Notes: generated by a model from the sequence alone, not told the origin. A stretch of DNA of 64,000 bases from Mucilaginibacter frigoritolerans (GCF_007830615.1 NZ_VLLI01000014.1:62001-126000); one strand, 5' to 3'. Positions 9,063 through 19,178 are shown, counted from the first letter of the stretch. Program-made: numbers and translations.

Positions 9063-10382
9063 TTAATTGTTTAATTTTAGTTTTTGCCAGATATAGTTGC
9101 CTATTTGCTTACCCTGAACGGCGGCGGTGAGTGAGCTATTTAGATAATGGATACCACCATAAAAACGGCTCATCGCTGTTTCGTCTGATGCCTGGATAAA
9201 AGAATTAAAATGGCGCTGCATACCTATATAGTGTAGGTCGCTTGTATCCTGAAATGCAAAGTTATCACCAAATAAATGGGTTAATACTGTTGCAGAAGCT
9301 GCACTTATGGTTGAGTGGCCTGCTGTATATTCTGGAAACGGAGGTGTTTGCAATAATGGCAACCAATAGTGATCTATTTTTTCGTTGATATTGGTAACCG
9401 GCCTGGCATAGCTGTACTTGTATTTCACTTCCCAGCAGCAAATAAAGGCATCATATAGCGCAATGGAAGTTAAAGCATAAGCCAACGCGGTTTTCACGCC
9501 GTTTGCATGTGTTTGTTTACAGGCAATTGTTGTAATACCAATCCAGTGGCCACCCGGCGTAATTTTTTTATCGGCAAACATCATATGGCCGTTATGCTGT
9601 ATTACAAAAGGGTTATCATCCCAAAAAGTGGCTATTTTTTTCTGCTCAGCGGTTAAGTTTTTATTGGTATTATAAACCTCGGTGTATTGTTTTACATAAG
9701 GGCTATTTTTATCTTCGCTGTAAGCCGGCGGCGGACCAGGTGAAAACTGTGAAGACGATTCAATAGCAAACACTTTCATATCTCCCCAGCAAAATTCAAC
9801 GCCATCCATGTAATCAGGAGGGGTTGGGCGCCACTTAGCCGGGCTGTTTTCGCCCAGGTATTTAGGTTTACCACGTGTTTGCGGATAATCATCAACGGCA
9901 GCCCTTTTAAGGATGGTTTTACCTATCTTTTCTCCGAAATCTACAGAGCGCGTATAGGTTGAATCATCCAGATTATCCTTGTACATCGCATAAACTTTAT
10001 TTTCATATTTCTTTAAGGTATCAACAGAAAAGGTAACCTTATGCGCTACTGTAAAAAAGGCCTTTGTAGCTGCTAAAGCATAATTATATTTTTTCCCTTT
10101 TTCGGGTGCTGGTGGATTCGCAAAGCCCTTCAGCTGGGTAATTATTGAATTATATTTAGGATCCGCATATCTCATTGCCTCATAAGAAGCCAATGCCGTG
10201 TAGCCATAAATCCTACTGGCTACAGGCGGTGTAAATACATCGTAAATAATTACCTGTGTTAGTTGATTTTCATTTTGATGCAAAACATCTGCATCACTTA
10301 ACAATACGGCCTTTGGCTTTTGGGCACATCCTGCAAGCAGAATTACACCAGTTATAAAGGCTAAAATTTTAAAGCGTCTCAT
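9063..10382 (-). CDS. Vanadium-dependent haloperoxidase-like lipoprotein (PAP2 fold)
   Basis: The 439-residue protein has a lipoprotein signal (lipobox LLAGC, C19) and an all-helical PAP2/haloperoxidase core at about 280-435. Vanadate/phosphate-binding motifs are all present: K320-x6-R327-P328, then A354-G355-H356 within PEYTAGHST, then S405-R406-x5-H412. The usual Ser of P-S-G-H is Ala here, and the Asp that follows the last His in acid phosphatases is absent (S416), which favours the haloperoxidase over the phosphatase branch. Family enzymes use peroxide to oxidise halides. It is 7 bp downstream of the FG-GAP/UnbV gene and 18 bp upstream of a haem-motif FG-GAP gene, so it sits inside a tight operon. 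A lipid-anchored PAP2 phosphatase remains possible. Confidence 0.85.
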   Translation of the reverse strand: MRRFKILAFITGVILLAGCAQKPKAVLLSDADVLHQNENQLTQVIIYDVFTPPVASRIYGYTALASYEAMRYADPKYNSIITQLKGFANPPAPEKGKKYNYALAATKAFFTVAHKVTFSVDTLKKYENKVYAMYKDNLDDSTYTRSVDFGEKIGKTILKRAAVDDYPQTRGKPKYLGENSPAKWRPTPPDYMDGVEFCWGDMKVFAIESSSQFSPGPPPAYSEDKNSPYVKQYTEVYNTNKNLTAEQKKIATFWDDNPFVIQHNGHMMFADKKITPGGHWIGITTIACKQTHANGVKTALAYALTSIALYDAFICCWEVKYKYSYARPVTNINEKIDHYWLPLLQTPPFPEYTAGHSTISAASATVLTHLFGDNFAFQDTSDLHYIGMQRHFNSFIQASDETAMSRFYGGIHYLNSSLTAAVQGKQIGNYIWQKLKLNN

Positions 10383-10389
10383 AAAAAAA

Positions 10390-13300
10390 TTAATTTATAG
10401 GGATTTTACGTGAATGTCCGTAACTATCTGTAATAGTAACGCTTGTCATATTTTTATCAATATTGAAAAATCTTCCTGATTGTGAAAGGAATGATGTACC
10501 GTTATAAAACTCTTGTTTACTTGCTGTGCCATTTTTATACTTAATGGTAGCATACACATCCAACGGTTGTAATTTCACAGTTTCTACAGGTCTTTTTAAT
10601 TCAAATAGTTTCAATGCATCCCTGTTTTGGCTGGCAGCAAGCAAGTAATTGCCTTTAGCACCCTGCAATTTCACCAATGCTTTACCATCACCGGGAATAT
10701 AAATTCCGCTTTGCAGAATTGTTAAGGGTTTAAAGTGCCCGTTCCCATCACCCTTCAACACTAAACCATTAAAGGCATCATACCGGCCTGTAGTAATATC
10801 AGTTCCATAGTCATTGCCGTTTATTGCTACATCTAAGTTCCCATCTCCATCAAAATCATCTACAACCATTCCATTGAGCTGAGATATTTGGGCCTCAATA
10901 GGTAATGGCACCATGGTAAATTTACCATTGCCCTCATTTTGCAAATAGCATGATTGCAGCATATTCGCCTTTAGTCTTATGGCACCTTTACGCATTTCGG
11001 GCGTTATAACGGAATCCATTGTGGCTACTGCAAACGATTTATAATTTTGAAACTTAACGCGCATTCCAATCATTTGCTTAACAATATCATCACGGGTATT
11101 TACAGGAAATTCTTGCAATGCGCCTTCCTGGTCTTTTAAATAAACTGAAGCGAAAGCATCAAAACTGCCGTTATTGTCAAAATCCTTAGCTGTTATATAA
11201 ACAGGATATTTATCGGTAGCCTTATAAAATGTATTTAGGCCGGTATTGCCAACAATATAGTCTGTTTTACCGTCGTGATTAAAGTCACCTGCAACAATGG
11301 AGTTCCACCAGCCATATTTGTCACTTATCCCGGTTTTATCAGTAACGTTTTTAAATACACCATGATCATTTTTTAAAAAAGTTACAGGCATCCATTCACC
11401 GGTGAGGATCAAATCAGGCCAGCCGTCATTATCAAAATCAGTAAATATAGCATCACATACCAACCCAATATCTTTTAACTCTTTGGCAACAGATGCAGTA
11501 ACGTCTGTAAATTTCACATGCCCGTTCTTACTGTCATTACGTAAAATAATACTGGATACCGGTTTAGGATAATTCCATGGCTCAACACGGCCCGATACAA
11601 AAAGATCAAGCTTACCGTCCTTATTATAATCAATAGCTTTTACACAGAGTTTGCTGGTAAAGTTTTTGGGTAAAGCATCAGGCTCTTCTGTAAAGTTCCC
11701 TTTGCCATCGTTAATATAAAGTCTATCGCGGTATGAAGGCGAACCGGGCTGTTTTTCATAACCGCCACTTGCAATGTATAAATCCAGTTTACCGTCGCCA
11801 TTAGCATCAAACAATAATAAACCCTCATCCTTAAAATGATCATCTATATTGTTTTTTCCGGGAGGCAATAAATCACGCTGAATAAATTTTCCGTTAGGTT
11901 GCTGTAAAAGCAGCTGAGCCGGGTATTTGGATGTACCTCCAATAACCATATCATCAAAGCCGTTTCCGTCAACATCCCCTACTGCTATGGCAGGTGTATA
12001 TTGTGATAATTTATGAGGTAACAGTTTTTGGATATTAAAATCAACCAGGTCATCTTCTTTATGTTTATAGGTGATGCCTGCAGATTTGGTTACTTCGTGA
12101 AATAATGACTTATTGTTTATTAAAGGCTGCGCAAATGTATAAGGCTCTTTAGCATTTGTTATACTTACGTTTAAAAACTGATCGGCCTTTACATTTTTTA
12201 ATTGCTGTTTTTTTCCATTTTGCCATCTGATAACTACCGAATCCAGTAAACTATCTTTTCCTAATCCAAAATGGGCAATATTTTGTATGGTTGACAGGTA
12301 CCCTCTGAAAGGATTATTTTCATATACCTGGTGTTTGCCATGATTATAATAAATATCGGCCCAAGCACCTATTCCGTCAAGGTTTTGAGCACTGCCATGG
12401 AACCTGATATTTAAAAAGTGACTATTGCTTTTATCTTTTTCCCTTGATGTATTTTTATAAATCAATACCTCATCATCAATATTGCTGATGATCATATCCA
12501 TATCGCCATCATTATCCAAATCGGCATAAGCAGCGCCATTTGAAAAAGTTGGCACATCAAGTCCCCAACTTTTAGTAACATCAGTAAACTGAAGGTTACC
12601 ATTATTTTTGTAGGCGTAGTTTGGAATTTTCACTATTGGGATCTGGTCAAGTACCTGCTTTTTTGATGCTACCAGAAATGCTTCGGCCCTGAAAGTCGTA
12701 AAATCATGATCGGTTACATCGCGGGGATAGCCATTGGTTACTACCACATCGCGGTAGCCATCATTATCAAAATCGGTTATTAAAGGACACCAGCTCCAAT
12801 CTGTTTGTGATATTCCAGACAAGTAAGCTGTTTCACTAAAAACAGGATCGCCAATGGAGTCATTTTGACCTAATCTGGGTCCCTGATTAATTTGCAGGGT
12901 ATTATGGTTGTATTGGTATTGATAACCGTAGTAATCAAAGTTTTGATATAGCTGATAATTATTGGGCGCCATAAACATCTTCTTCCTGTAATTATCTTCG
13001 GGCTCCATATCAAGCTCAAAAACGTCAGCAAGGCCATCATTATTCATATCCTCGATATCCTGACCCATTGCACTTGTTGAGGTATGTTTAAAGTACACCT
13101 TTGATTTGTCGGTAAATGTACCGTCGTGGTTGTTTATGTATAGTATATTGTTGGATAAGAAATCATTGGTAACATAAATATCTTTCCACCCATCGCGGTT
13201 AATATCAATAGTAGTAGCCGCATGTCCATAACCTTCAATTAAAATACCTGCTTGTTTTGATACATCATGAAAAACAGGATGTTTTAAAATTGGATCCCAG

Positions 13301-13971
13301 TCATTTCTATAAAGATGCCCAGTACTTGAACGGGAGCCATCCTTAACAACAGGCCTGAATGATGATGTGTTATCACTTGATTGCGCTGAATTAACAGTTA
13401 GATACATGTCCAGATCGCCATCATTATCATAATCGAAAAATGAAGCCATTGTGGAGTGAAGCTTAATATCCAGGCCATATTCCTTTGCCATTTCTTTGAA
13501 ATGAGGAACACCGTTTTTATCCGGCCCCTGATTGATATAAAGCAAATTGGTTCTTTTTACAGAATCATTCAGTAATGTATTGCACACATAAATATCGGGC
13601 AAACCATCGTTATTAATATCGATAATAGCAACTCCTCTGCCCCAGCCACCAAGGCCGCCTACACCTGCTTCTTTAGTAACATCAACAAATTTCATGTTAC
13701 CCTTATTAATGTATAATTTATTGGATACCTGGTTGCCTACAAGATAAATATCGGGCAAACCATCGTTATTAAAATCACCTATGCCAACGCCGCCTCCATT
13801 ATAAATATTCAGTTTATCTAAAGGGTTTATCGTATCATTTTCAATTATTTTATTGTTAAAATTCACACCCGAATAAGACGATGGAATCTGTTCAAATAAG
13901 GTTTCTTTTTTTTTGCAGGAAGCTATTATTGCTACAAAAAAAACTAATAAAAGATAATAGGGAAATTTCAT
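10390..13971 (-). CDS. Large FG-GAP / UnbV-ASPIC (CRTAC1-like) lipoprotein
   Basis: The 1193-residue protein has lipobox IIASC (C19). FG-GAP blades with DFNNDG, DINNDG, DYDNDGD and DLDNDGD loops cover about 55-505. An UnbV/ASPIC domain covers about 517-604 (NIRFHG, LDGIGAW, AHFGLGK, VVIRWQNG), and a second propeller of similar Ca-loop repeats fills about 650-1100. This arrangement matches the CRTAC1/ASPIC-UnbV family, common in Bacteroidota next to SusCD pairs. Molecular function is unknown; Ca-dependent binding of extracellular polymers is the usual guess. It follows the susD-like gene after a terminator and opens a tightly spaced run (gaps of 7 and 18 bp) of secreted lipoproteins. Confidence 0.88.
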   Translation of the reverse strand: MKFPYYLLLVFFVAIIASCKKKETLFEQIPSSYSGVNFNNKIIENDTINPLDKLNIYNGGGVGIGDFNNDGLPDIYLVGNQVSNKLYINKGNMKFVDVTKEAGVGGLGGWGRGVAIIDINNDGLPDIYVCNTLLNDSVKRTNLLYINQGPDKNGVPHFKEMAKEYGLDIKLHSTMASFFDYDNDGDLDMYLTVNSAQSSDNTSSFRPVVKDGSRSSTGHLYRNDWDPILKHPVFHDVSKQAGILIEGYGHAATTIDINRDGWKDIYVTNDFLSNNILYINNHDGTFTDKSKVYFKHTSTSAMGQDIEDMNNDGLADVFELDMEPEDNYRKKMFMAPNNYQLYQNFDYYGYQYQYNHNTLQINQGPRLGQNDSIGDPVFSETAYLSGISQTDWSWCPLITDFDNDGYRDVVVTNGYPRDVTDHDFTTFRAEAFLVASKKQVLDQIPIVKIPNYAYKNNGNLQFTDVTKSWGLDVPTFSNGAAYADLDNDGDMDMIISNIDDEVLIYKNTSREKDKSNSHFLNIRFHGSAQNLDGIGAWADIYYNHGKHQVYENNPFRGYLSTIQNIAHFGLGKDSLLDSVVIRWQNGKKQQLKNVKADQFLNVSITNAKEPYTFAQPLINNKSLFHEVTKSAGITYKHKEDDLVDFNIQKLLPHKLSQYTPAIAVGDVDGNGFDDMVIGGTSKYPAQLLLQQPNGKFIQRDLLPPGKNNIDDHFKDEGLLLFDANGDGKLDLYIASGGYEKQPGSPSYRDRLYINDGKGNFTEEPDALPKNFTSKLCVKAIDYNKDGKLDLFVSGRVEPWNYPKPVSSIILRNDSKNGHVKFTDVTASVAKELKDIGLVCDAIFTDFDNDGWPDLILTGEWMPVTFLKNDHGVFKNVTDKTGISDKYGWWNSIVAGDFNHDGKTDYIVGNTGLNTFYKATDKYPVYITAKDFDNNGSFDAFASVYLKDQEGALQEFPVNTRDDIVKQMIGMRVKFQNYKSFAVATMDSVITPEMRKGAIRLKANMLQSCYLQNEGNGKFTMVPLPIEAQISQLNGMVVDDFDGDGNLDVAINGNDYGTDITTGRYDAFNGLVLKGDGNGHFKPLTILQSGIYIPGDGKALVKLQGAKGNYLLAASQNRDALKLFELKRPVETVKLQPLDVYATIKYKNGTASKQEFYNGTSFLSQSGRFFNIDKNMTSVTITDSYGHSRKIPIN

Positions 13972-14010
13972 TTAGCGTTTAAAAAACAGTAACAATGGTA
14001 GGCTAAGATA

Positions 14011-14043
14011 AAAAAAAAGGGAGAGATTTTATCTCTCCCTTTT
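14011..14043 (-). terminator. Strong terminator after the SusD-like gene
   Basis: Arms 14015-14027 and 14031-14043 pair perfectly over 13 bp around a 3-nt loop. A T-run follows on the minus strand (complement of the A-run at 14011-14018). It separates the SusCD transcript from the downstream FG-GAP cluster, at least partly. Confidence 0.9.
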
Positions 14044-14061
14044 GTATAAGATCCTTAGCTA

Positions 14062-15924
14062 TTAATAATTAGGATTCTGTTTTAATTTTCCATTCTCAGC
14101 TTGTATTTCTTGCTGAGGGATAGGATAAAACTCATCTCTGCCTGCTGTAAATTTCGCAGTACTAAGCACAGGATTAGCAATACGGGTATCGCTTTTGTAA
14201 TAAGTATTTAATACTCCAGCCATATAGCCAGTACCTAAAGGTCCACCTGTAGCACCATCCTGACGCTGAAGATCAAAGAAACGTTGACCTTCCATACCGA
14301 ACTCAAGTTGTCTTTCTGTCATAACAGCAGCAAGGGCATAAGCCTGGCCGTTTGCCGAAAATTGACCTGAATACAATCCTACTACATAATTAGCAGCAGG
14401 AGTATTGGTAAAACCACCTTGAGGTTTAGTATTATCAATATAAGTATGTACCCATCCGGTTGGATCAGCAGCTCTGGCCCTAACTAAATTCACATCACTT
14501 TCAGCAGCAGACAAAGCGGCTGTTTCAACTTCACACTCTGCACGCAACAAAATAACATCAGCAAAACGCATAATACTATAGTTGTTAGCTGAACCCTGGT
14601 TAGTAGCCCAGGTACCATAGTTATCTGTAGTAGCTGTAGCAACAGCTTCATAGAACGAGTTTTTCTTAGGAGTATATGGAACAAGGTCACCACGAGTCCA
14701 TGGCTCACCACCACACAGTCCCCAATCAAGATATGGAATACCGCGGCGGCCCACTGTCCAGTCCAGGCGTGAATCTACCGCTACGTTAGTAGGAGTATAT
14801 GAAGCAGTAGCAGCAACACCGTGGTCATTAGGCAGGTTAACATCATCATAAGTTGGGAAACCTGTAGCCGCATCAATCTGAAACATTGGCAAACCATTAG
14901 CATCAACTTTATAAGCATTAGCTAAATGATATGAAGGTACATAAAAACCGCAACAGCTGGTATAAGTACCACCACCTGGGAAGTTTAATACATCTCCAGC
15001 ATCATCATTTTGACCATTTGAACCATCACTTACTGACATTTGAGCAGCAAATACCGATTCAGGACCATTTTTAGTTGATGCATTGAAGTTATTATTAAAT
15101 GGTTCCAAAGCATATTTCGCACCACTTGCTGTTACACCATTATTAATACAATCAGTTAACAATGGTAGCGCTTTTGCATATTGGTGATCATAAACATACG
15201 CTTTTGCTAAAAATGCTTCAGCGGCATAGTAATTAGCACGACCAGCCTGTGGTTGAGTTTTAGGTAATACCGTCATAGCAAACGCAAAGTCGGCCTCAAT
15301 TTTATCCCATATCGGACCTGGGTTAGGAACGTTATAATTACCAGCAGCGTAAGTAACTGTTTCGTCAACATATGGAACATTTCTCCATATTTTGGCTAAT
15401 TCAAAATGATATATAGCACGTAAAAAACGGGCTTCAGCAATGGCATTTTGGCCTACTGTACCAGCTTCAGAACCATCAGTAACTAAAGGCACTTCCTGTA
15501 TAACGTTGTTGGCACGCTGAACGCCAGCATAGCAAACCTGCCATTTAGACTGCAGATAAGAATTGGTTAAGGAAATACCAGCGTGTTGTTCAATTGCAGG
15601 CAAATCTGGTGCCTGGTCATTGGTTGTTGACCCTTTATAGGCATCATCAGCACCAACCCCACCATAAGTCCAGTTGCTTATACCAGATCCGTAGTTAGTA
15701 CCCGGTTGCCCGCTATAATATCCGTCCAACAATGAATATGCACCTATTAGTAATCCGTCCACGCCGGCTTTATTGGCAAGCGTACTCGCAGCTAACGCCC
15801 CCGCGGGAGTTGAATTCAAAATTTTCTTACAAGAATATCCCGCTGTAAAGAAAATTAATGAACCTAAAGCCAGAATTTTATAATTTAATTTTTTCATGAC
15901 AATGTTGTTTTCTTTTTTAATCAT
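14062..15924 (-). CDS. RagB/SusD family nutrient-binding outer membrane lipoprotein
   Basis: The 620-residue protein has a lipoprotein signal ending FTAGYSC-KK and a SusD-like N-terminal TPR region. The C-terminal SusD domain shows MRFADVILLRAECE near residue 435 and typical final motifs (ERQLEFGMEGQRFFDLQR, then FYPIPQQEI). It would cap the partner SusC channel and bind the imported ligand at the cell surface. The first ATG at 15924 shares one base with the susC stop codon, implying translational coupling. An ATG ten codons later (15897) gives a more normal signal-peptide length and may be the true start. Ligand cannot be told from sequence. Confidence 0.93.
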   Translation of the reverse strand: MIKKENNIVMKKLNYKILALGSLIFFTAGYSCKKILNSTPAGALAASTLANKAGVDGLLIGAYSLLDGYYSGQPGTNYGSGISNWTYGGVGADDAYKGSTTNDQAPDLPAIEQHAGISLTNSYLQSKWQVCYAGVQRANNVIQEVPLVTDGSEAGTVGQNAIAEARFLRAIYHFELAKIWRNVPYVDETVTYAAGNYNVPNPGPIWDKIEADFAFAMTVLPKTQPQAGRANYYAAEAFLAKAYVYDHQYAKALPLLTDCINNGVTASGAKYALEPFNNNFNASTKNGPESVFAAQMSVSDGSNGQNDDAGDVLNFPGGGTYTSCCGFYVPSYHLANAYKVDANGLPMFQIDAATGFPTYDDVNLPNDHGVAATASYTPTNVAVDSRLDWTVGRRGIPYLDWGLCGGEPWTRGDLVPYTPKKNSFYEAVATATTDNYGTWATNQGSANNYSIMRFADVILLRAECEVETAALSAAESDVNLVRARAADPTGWVHTYIDNTKPQGGFTNTPAANYVVGLYSGQFSANGQAYALAAVMTERQLEFGMEGQRFFDLQRQDGATGGPLGTGYMAGVLNTYYKSDTRIANPVLSTAKFTAGRDEFYPIPQQEIQAENGKLKQNPNY

Positions 15925-18900
15925 TAAAATGACGCGTTAACACCAATTATATAAGCTCTTTGATTAGTAGGATACGCGCCCCAATCAACACCAAATGAAG
16001 AACTTGCGGTTGCACCGGAACCATTATTTGTAATTGAAGGTACCAATTCAGGATCAGGACCTGTATATTTTGTAATGGTAAACAAGTTTGTTCCTTGTAT
16101 ATAAACGTGCAATTTGCCTCCTCCGATTGCCTTTAACCAGTTTGGATCAAAAGTATAACCGATTTGAGCCACGCGGCACTTTAAGAATGAACCATTTTCA
16201 ATATAGAAAGTACTTGGCGGAGTGGTAGAAACATTTAAAGCCTCTTGAGTTGCGCCAGGGTTAGTAACCTGTCCATTAACTACTGTTGCAGAATTGGTTA
16301 ACAAGTTAAGTTGTTTACCACCTGGGAAACTGTTATAAGTATCGGTCCACCATTTGATATAGTTAAAATCCTTGTTTCCTTGTGATCCATATAATACCAT
16401 TGAGAAATCAAAATGCTTATAAGAAGCATTGATATTTAAACCGTAAGTAAAATTAGGATTTGGATTACCAATAGCAGTTTCATCACTTGCATCAACTATT
16501 CCATTATGGTTAGTATCCTGATAAATGTAAGAACCAACTACTGAACCAGAAAGGTTAGGTGTAGAATTTAACTGAGCAGTATTTTGGTTAATACCATTAA
16601 TCTTATAACCATAAAATTCGCCTATAGGCAAACCTTGTTTCTCCTCTACGAAAGCACCGATACGTGAACCACCAAATAAGTATTGAGTTTGGGTAATATT
16701 GGTAATGTTGTTTTTGTATGCAGAGACGTTAGCAGTAAGGCTAAATCTGAAATCACGACCAATTGCATCATGATAAGTAGCACTAAAATCAAAACCCTTA
16801 TTCTCTACAGTACCAATATTTACATAAGGAGCAGTTGCGCCACCTGCGGTTGAAGGCAATGTTTGTTGGAACAATAAGCCAGAAGACTGTTTCCTGTAAT
16901 ATTCAGCAGTGAAATCTAAATGGTTAATAACTGACATATCTACACCAATATTAAGCACTTTATCTGTTTCCCATGTGGTTTTAGGGTTACCGATAGTACT
17001 TTGAGCATAACCAGTTGTCAATGTACTTAAAGCACCTGTAATAGCGTAGTCAGTAGCACCAAAACTTGATCCGTAGGTATTAACAGCGTTTGCACCGCCG
17101 ATGTTTCCATTGTATCCGCTTTCACCGTAGCTACCGCGCAGTTTAAGTTCTTGTAACCAGCTTACACCTTTCAAGAAATCTTCTTGCGAAGCACGCCATC
17201 CTAATGAAACTGATGGGAAAGTACCCCATTGACGACCAGGGTAAAATTCTGAATATCCGTCACGACGTATAGTTGCACCAAATAAGTACTTATCAGCATA
17301 GCTATAATCAACACGGCCAAAATAAGATTCAGTACCTGTAGGCTGAACAAGGTAGGTGCCATTACCACCTTGCAAACTGATAGAGGTTGGTAAAGTTGTT
17401 TGATTTAAACTAAGATATGCAGGGTCTAAAGAGATAAAATTTGTTGCATATCCACCAACTTGCTGACCACCGGTTTTCTTTATTTCGTAACCTGCAAAAG
17501 CACTAATGGTGTGTTTACCAAAAGATTGTTTGTAAGTAAGGGTGTTGGTAAAGTTGTAGTTGAAAAAATAATTTGAAGCCTCATCATAGTTGTTAGGAGA
17601 GGTATGAGATTCATAGTTTTCGTAAGTGTTGTAACCAACAATCTGGTAGAAGTTATTGCTTGCGTTACCGCTAAAAGCAGTACGGGCAGTAAAATACTTC
17701 AGGAAGTCGGCTTCAGCAAATACAGTTCCCTGCATATTCCAGGTTCTGTTCAGGTTGTTTGCATTTCTTTGTTGCATAGCAACTGGATTGCTTGCATTAC
17801 CAAGTGGCTCACCGCTAGGGCCAGCATAACCGCCACCATAATTGCCAGCTAAATCATAAACCGGGATAATTGGCATTTCGCGGTATGTTTCTGATATACT
17901 ACCACCTTCTTGTTGCTGGTTGTATGGACTACCACCAACATTGTTCCTGTAAAATACATAACCGTTTTCGCCGAAACGAACTTTGTTATTCAATACGCTA
18001 TAAGTATTGTTAACCCGTAACTGATAACGTTTTTCGTAAGTATCAATCAATGTACCATCCTGATCTAAGTATTGCAATGAATACAAGAAAGTACTATGGT
18101 CTGTACCGCCGCTAGCTGTAACAGTATGGCTTTGTTGTAAAGCATTTTTAAAAATTTCGTGGAACCAATCTGTACCTGCCTGATTAAATTTCTGTACCAG
18201 GAAGTCGTTATTTGGATTGGCCGCGTCGAAATGATAACCACCAGCTATTGTAGGGTCATTAGTAACACCTGCTGCCCCAAAAGCTCCATAAGCTGTAGTA
18301 CCATGGTAACCATATGTAGGTAACGTACCCGCACCACCAGGATAAAGCGTTTCGCCACCGGCATCACCAGCTTCAAAAGTTAATATTGACTGCTGAGTAG
18401 GATTCATTAAGTGCCATACATTTCCAGATAAAGCTCTCTGTTGACCAACGTAGCCATCATAGCTAATAACAGTTTTACCTGGTTTACCTTTTTTAGTAGT
18501 AACAACAATTACACCATTACCACCGGCAACCCCGTAGATAGCAGCAGAACCGGCATCTTTCAATACGGTGATACTTTCTATATCGGTTGGGTTTACCTGC
18601 GACATACTGCTACTTTGAACTCCGTCAATAACGTACAATGGAGTAGTGTTACCGAAGTTACCTACACCACGAACGAATACTGTACTTGGAGCGCCAGGAG
18701 CACCCTGGTTAATAACAGTAACACCAGAAACCTGGCCTTGCAACAATTGTTCAGAAGAAGTAACAGGCACTTTCTTGGCATCAGTGATATCCACTATACC
18801 TACAGCACCTGTAATATCCTTCTTAACTTGTGTCTGATAACCTGTTACCACTACCTCATTCAGAGTACTGGTAGATGGTTCAAGTGAGATAGTTAGGGGG

Positions 18901-19178
18901 CCGCCTTTAAATACGACCTCTTTTGTTTGGAAACCAATGTAACTTATTTCGAGTACATTGCCTTGAGATAATGAGAGGGTAAAATTACCGTCAACATCTG
19001 TTACTGCACCTGTGTTAGTACCTTTGATCCTTACGGAGGCCCCAACAATAGGTAATTTGTCATCGCTGCCGATAACTTTACCTGTTTGTTTTGTTTGTGC
19101 TGTAACTACCAATGAAGAAACTAAGCAGCATAGCAGCAAGCATAGCGTTCTTCCCTTTAGGAGTAAACTTTTAAACAT
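15924..19178 (-). CDS. SusC/RagA family TonB-linked outer membrane receptor
   Basis: The 1084-residue protein has a signal peptide (cut after VVTA27|Q), a carboxypeptidase-regulatory-like domain (33-98), a TonB-box-like segment (LNEVVVTGY, about 106-114), a plug domain (about 115-231, with VFVRGVGNFGNTTPLYVIDG) and a C-terminal 22-strand barrel ending ...VNASF. It would import oligomers or complexes across the outer membrane with energy from TonB-ExbBD, together with the overlapping SusD-like lipoprotein. No anti-sigma-interacting STN domain is seen, so regulation by a FecIR-type pair is not expected. An 806-bp spacer upstream leaves ample room for regulatory sites. Confidence 0.95.
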   Translation of the reverse strand: MFKSLLLKGRTLCLLLCCLVSSLVVTAQTKQTGKVIGSDDKLPIVGASVRIKGTNTGAVTDVDGNFTLSLSQGNVLEISYIGFQTKEVVFKGGPLTISLEPSTSTLNEVVVTGYQTQVKKDITGAVGIVDITDAKKVPVTSSEQLLQGQVSGVTVINQGAPGAPSTVFVRGVGNFGNTTPLYVIDGVQSSSMSQVNPTDIESITVLKDAGSAAIYGVAGGNGVIVVTTKKGKPGKTVISYDGYVGQQRALSGNVWHLMNPTQQSILTFEAGDAGGETLYPGGAGTLPTYGYHGTTAYGAFGAAGVTNDPTIAGGYHFDAANPNNDFLVQKFNQAGTDWFHEIFKNALQQSHTVTASGGTDHSTFLYSLQYLDQDGTLIDTYEKRYQLRVNNTYSVLNNKVRFGENGYVFYRNNVGGSPYNQQQEGGSISETYREMPIIPVYDLAGNYGGGYAGPSGEPLGNASNPVAMQQRNANNLNRTWNMQGTVFAEADFLKYFTARTAFSGNASNNFYQIVGYNTYENYESHTSPNNYDEASNYFFNYNFTNTLTYKQSFGKHTISAFAGYEIKKTGGQQVGGYATNFISLDPAYLSLNQTTLPTSISLQGGNGTYLVQPTGTESYFGRVDYSYADKYLFGATIRRDGYSEFYPGRQWGTFPSVSLGWRASQEDFLKGVSWLQELKLRGSYGESGYNGNIGGANAVNTYGSSFGATDYAITGALSTLTTGYAQSTIGNPKTTWETDKVLNIGVDMSVINHLDFTAEYYRKQSSGLLFQQTLPSTAGGATAPYVNIGTVENKGFDFSATYHDAIGRDFRFSLTANVSAYKNNITNITQTQYLFGGSRIGAFVEEKQGLPIGEFYGYKINGINQNTAQLNSTPNLSGSVVGSYIYQDTNHNGIVDASDETAIGNPNPNFTYGLNINASYKHFDFSMVLYGSQGNKDFNYIKWWTDTYNSFPGGKQLNLLTNSATVVNGQVTNPGATQEALNVSTTPPSTFYIENGSFLKCRVAQIGYTFDPNWLKAIGGGKLHVYIQGTNLFTITKYTGPDPELVPSITNNGSGATASSSFGVDWGAYPTNQRAYIIGVNASF

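Noticed and set aside
18441..18887. 148-codon plus-strand open frame opposite the SusC-like gene
   Set aside because: It lies wholly antisense to the plug and regulatory-like domain of a clear SusC gene; composition is that of a shadow frame.
14062..19178. FecIR-type sigma/anti-sigma control of the SusCD pair
   Set aside because: No STN domain is seen in the SusC-like protein and no sigma/anti-sigma pair adjoins it; the ECF pair at 44.6 kb is far away.
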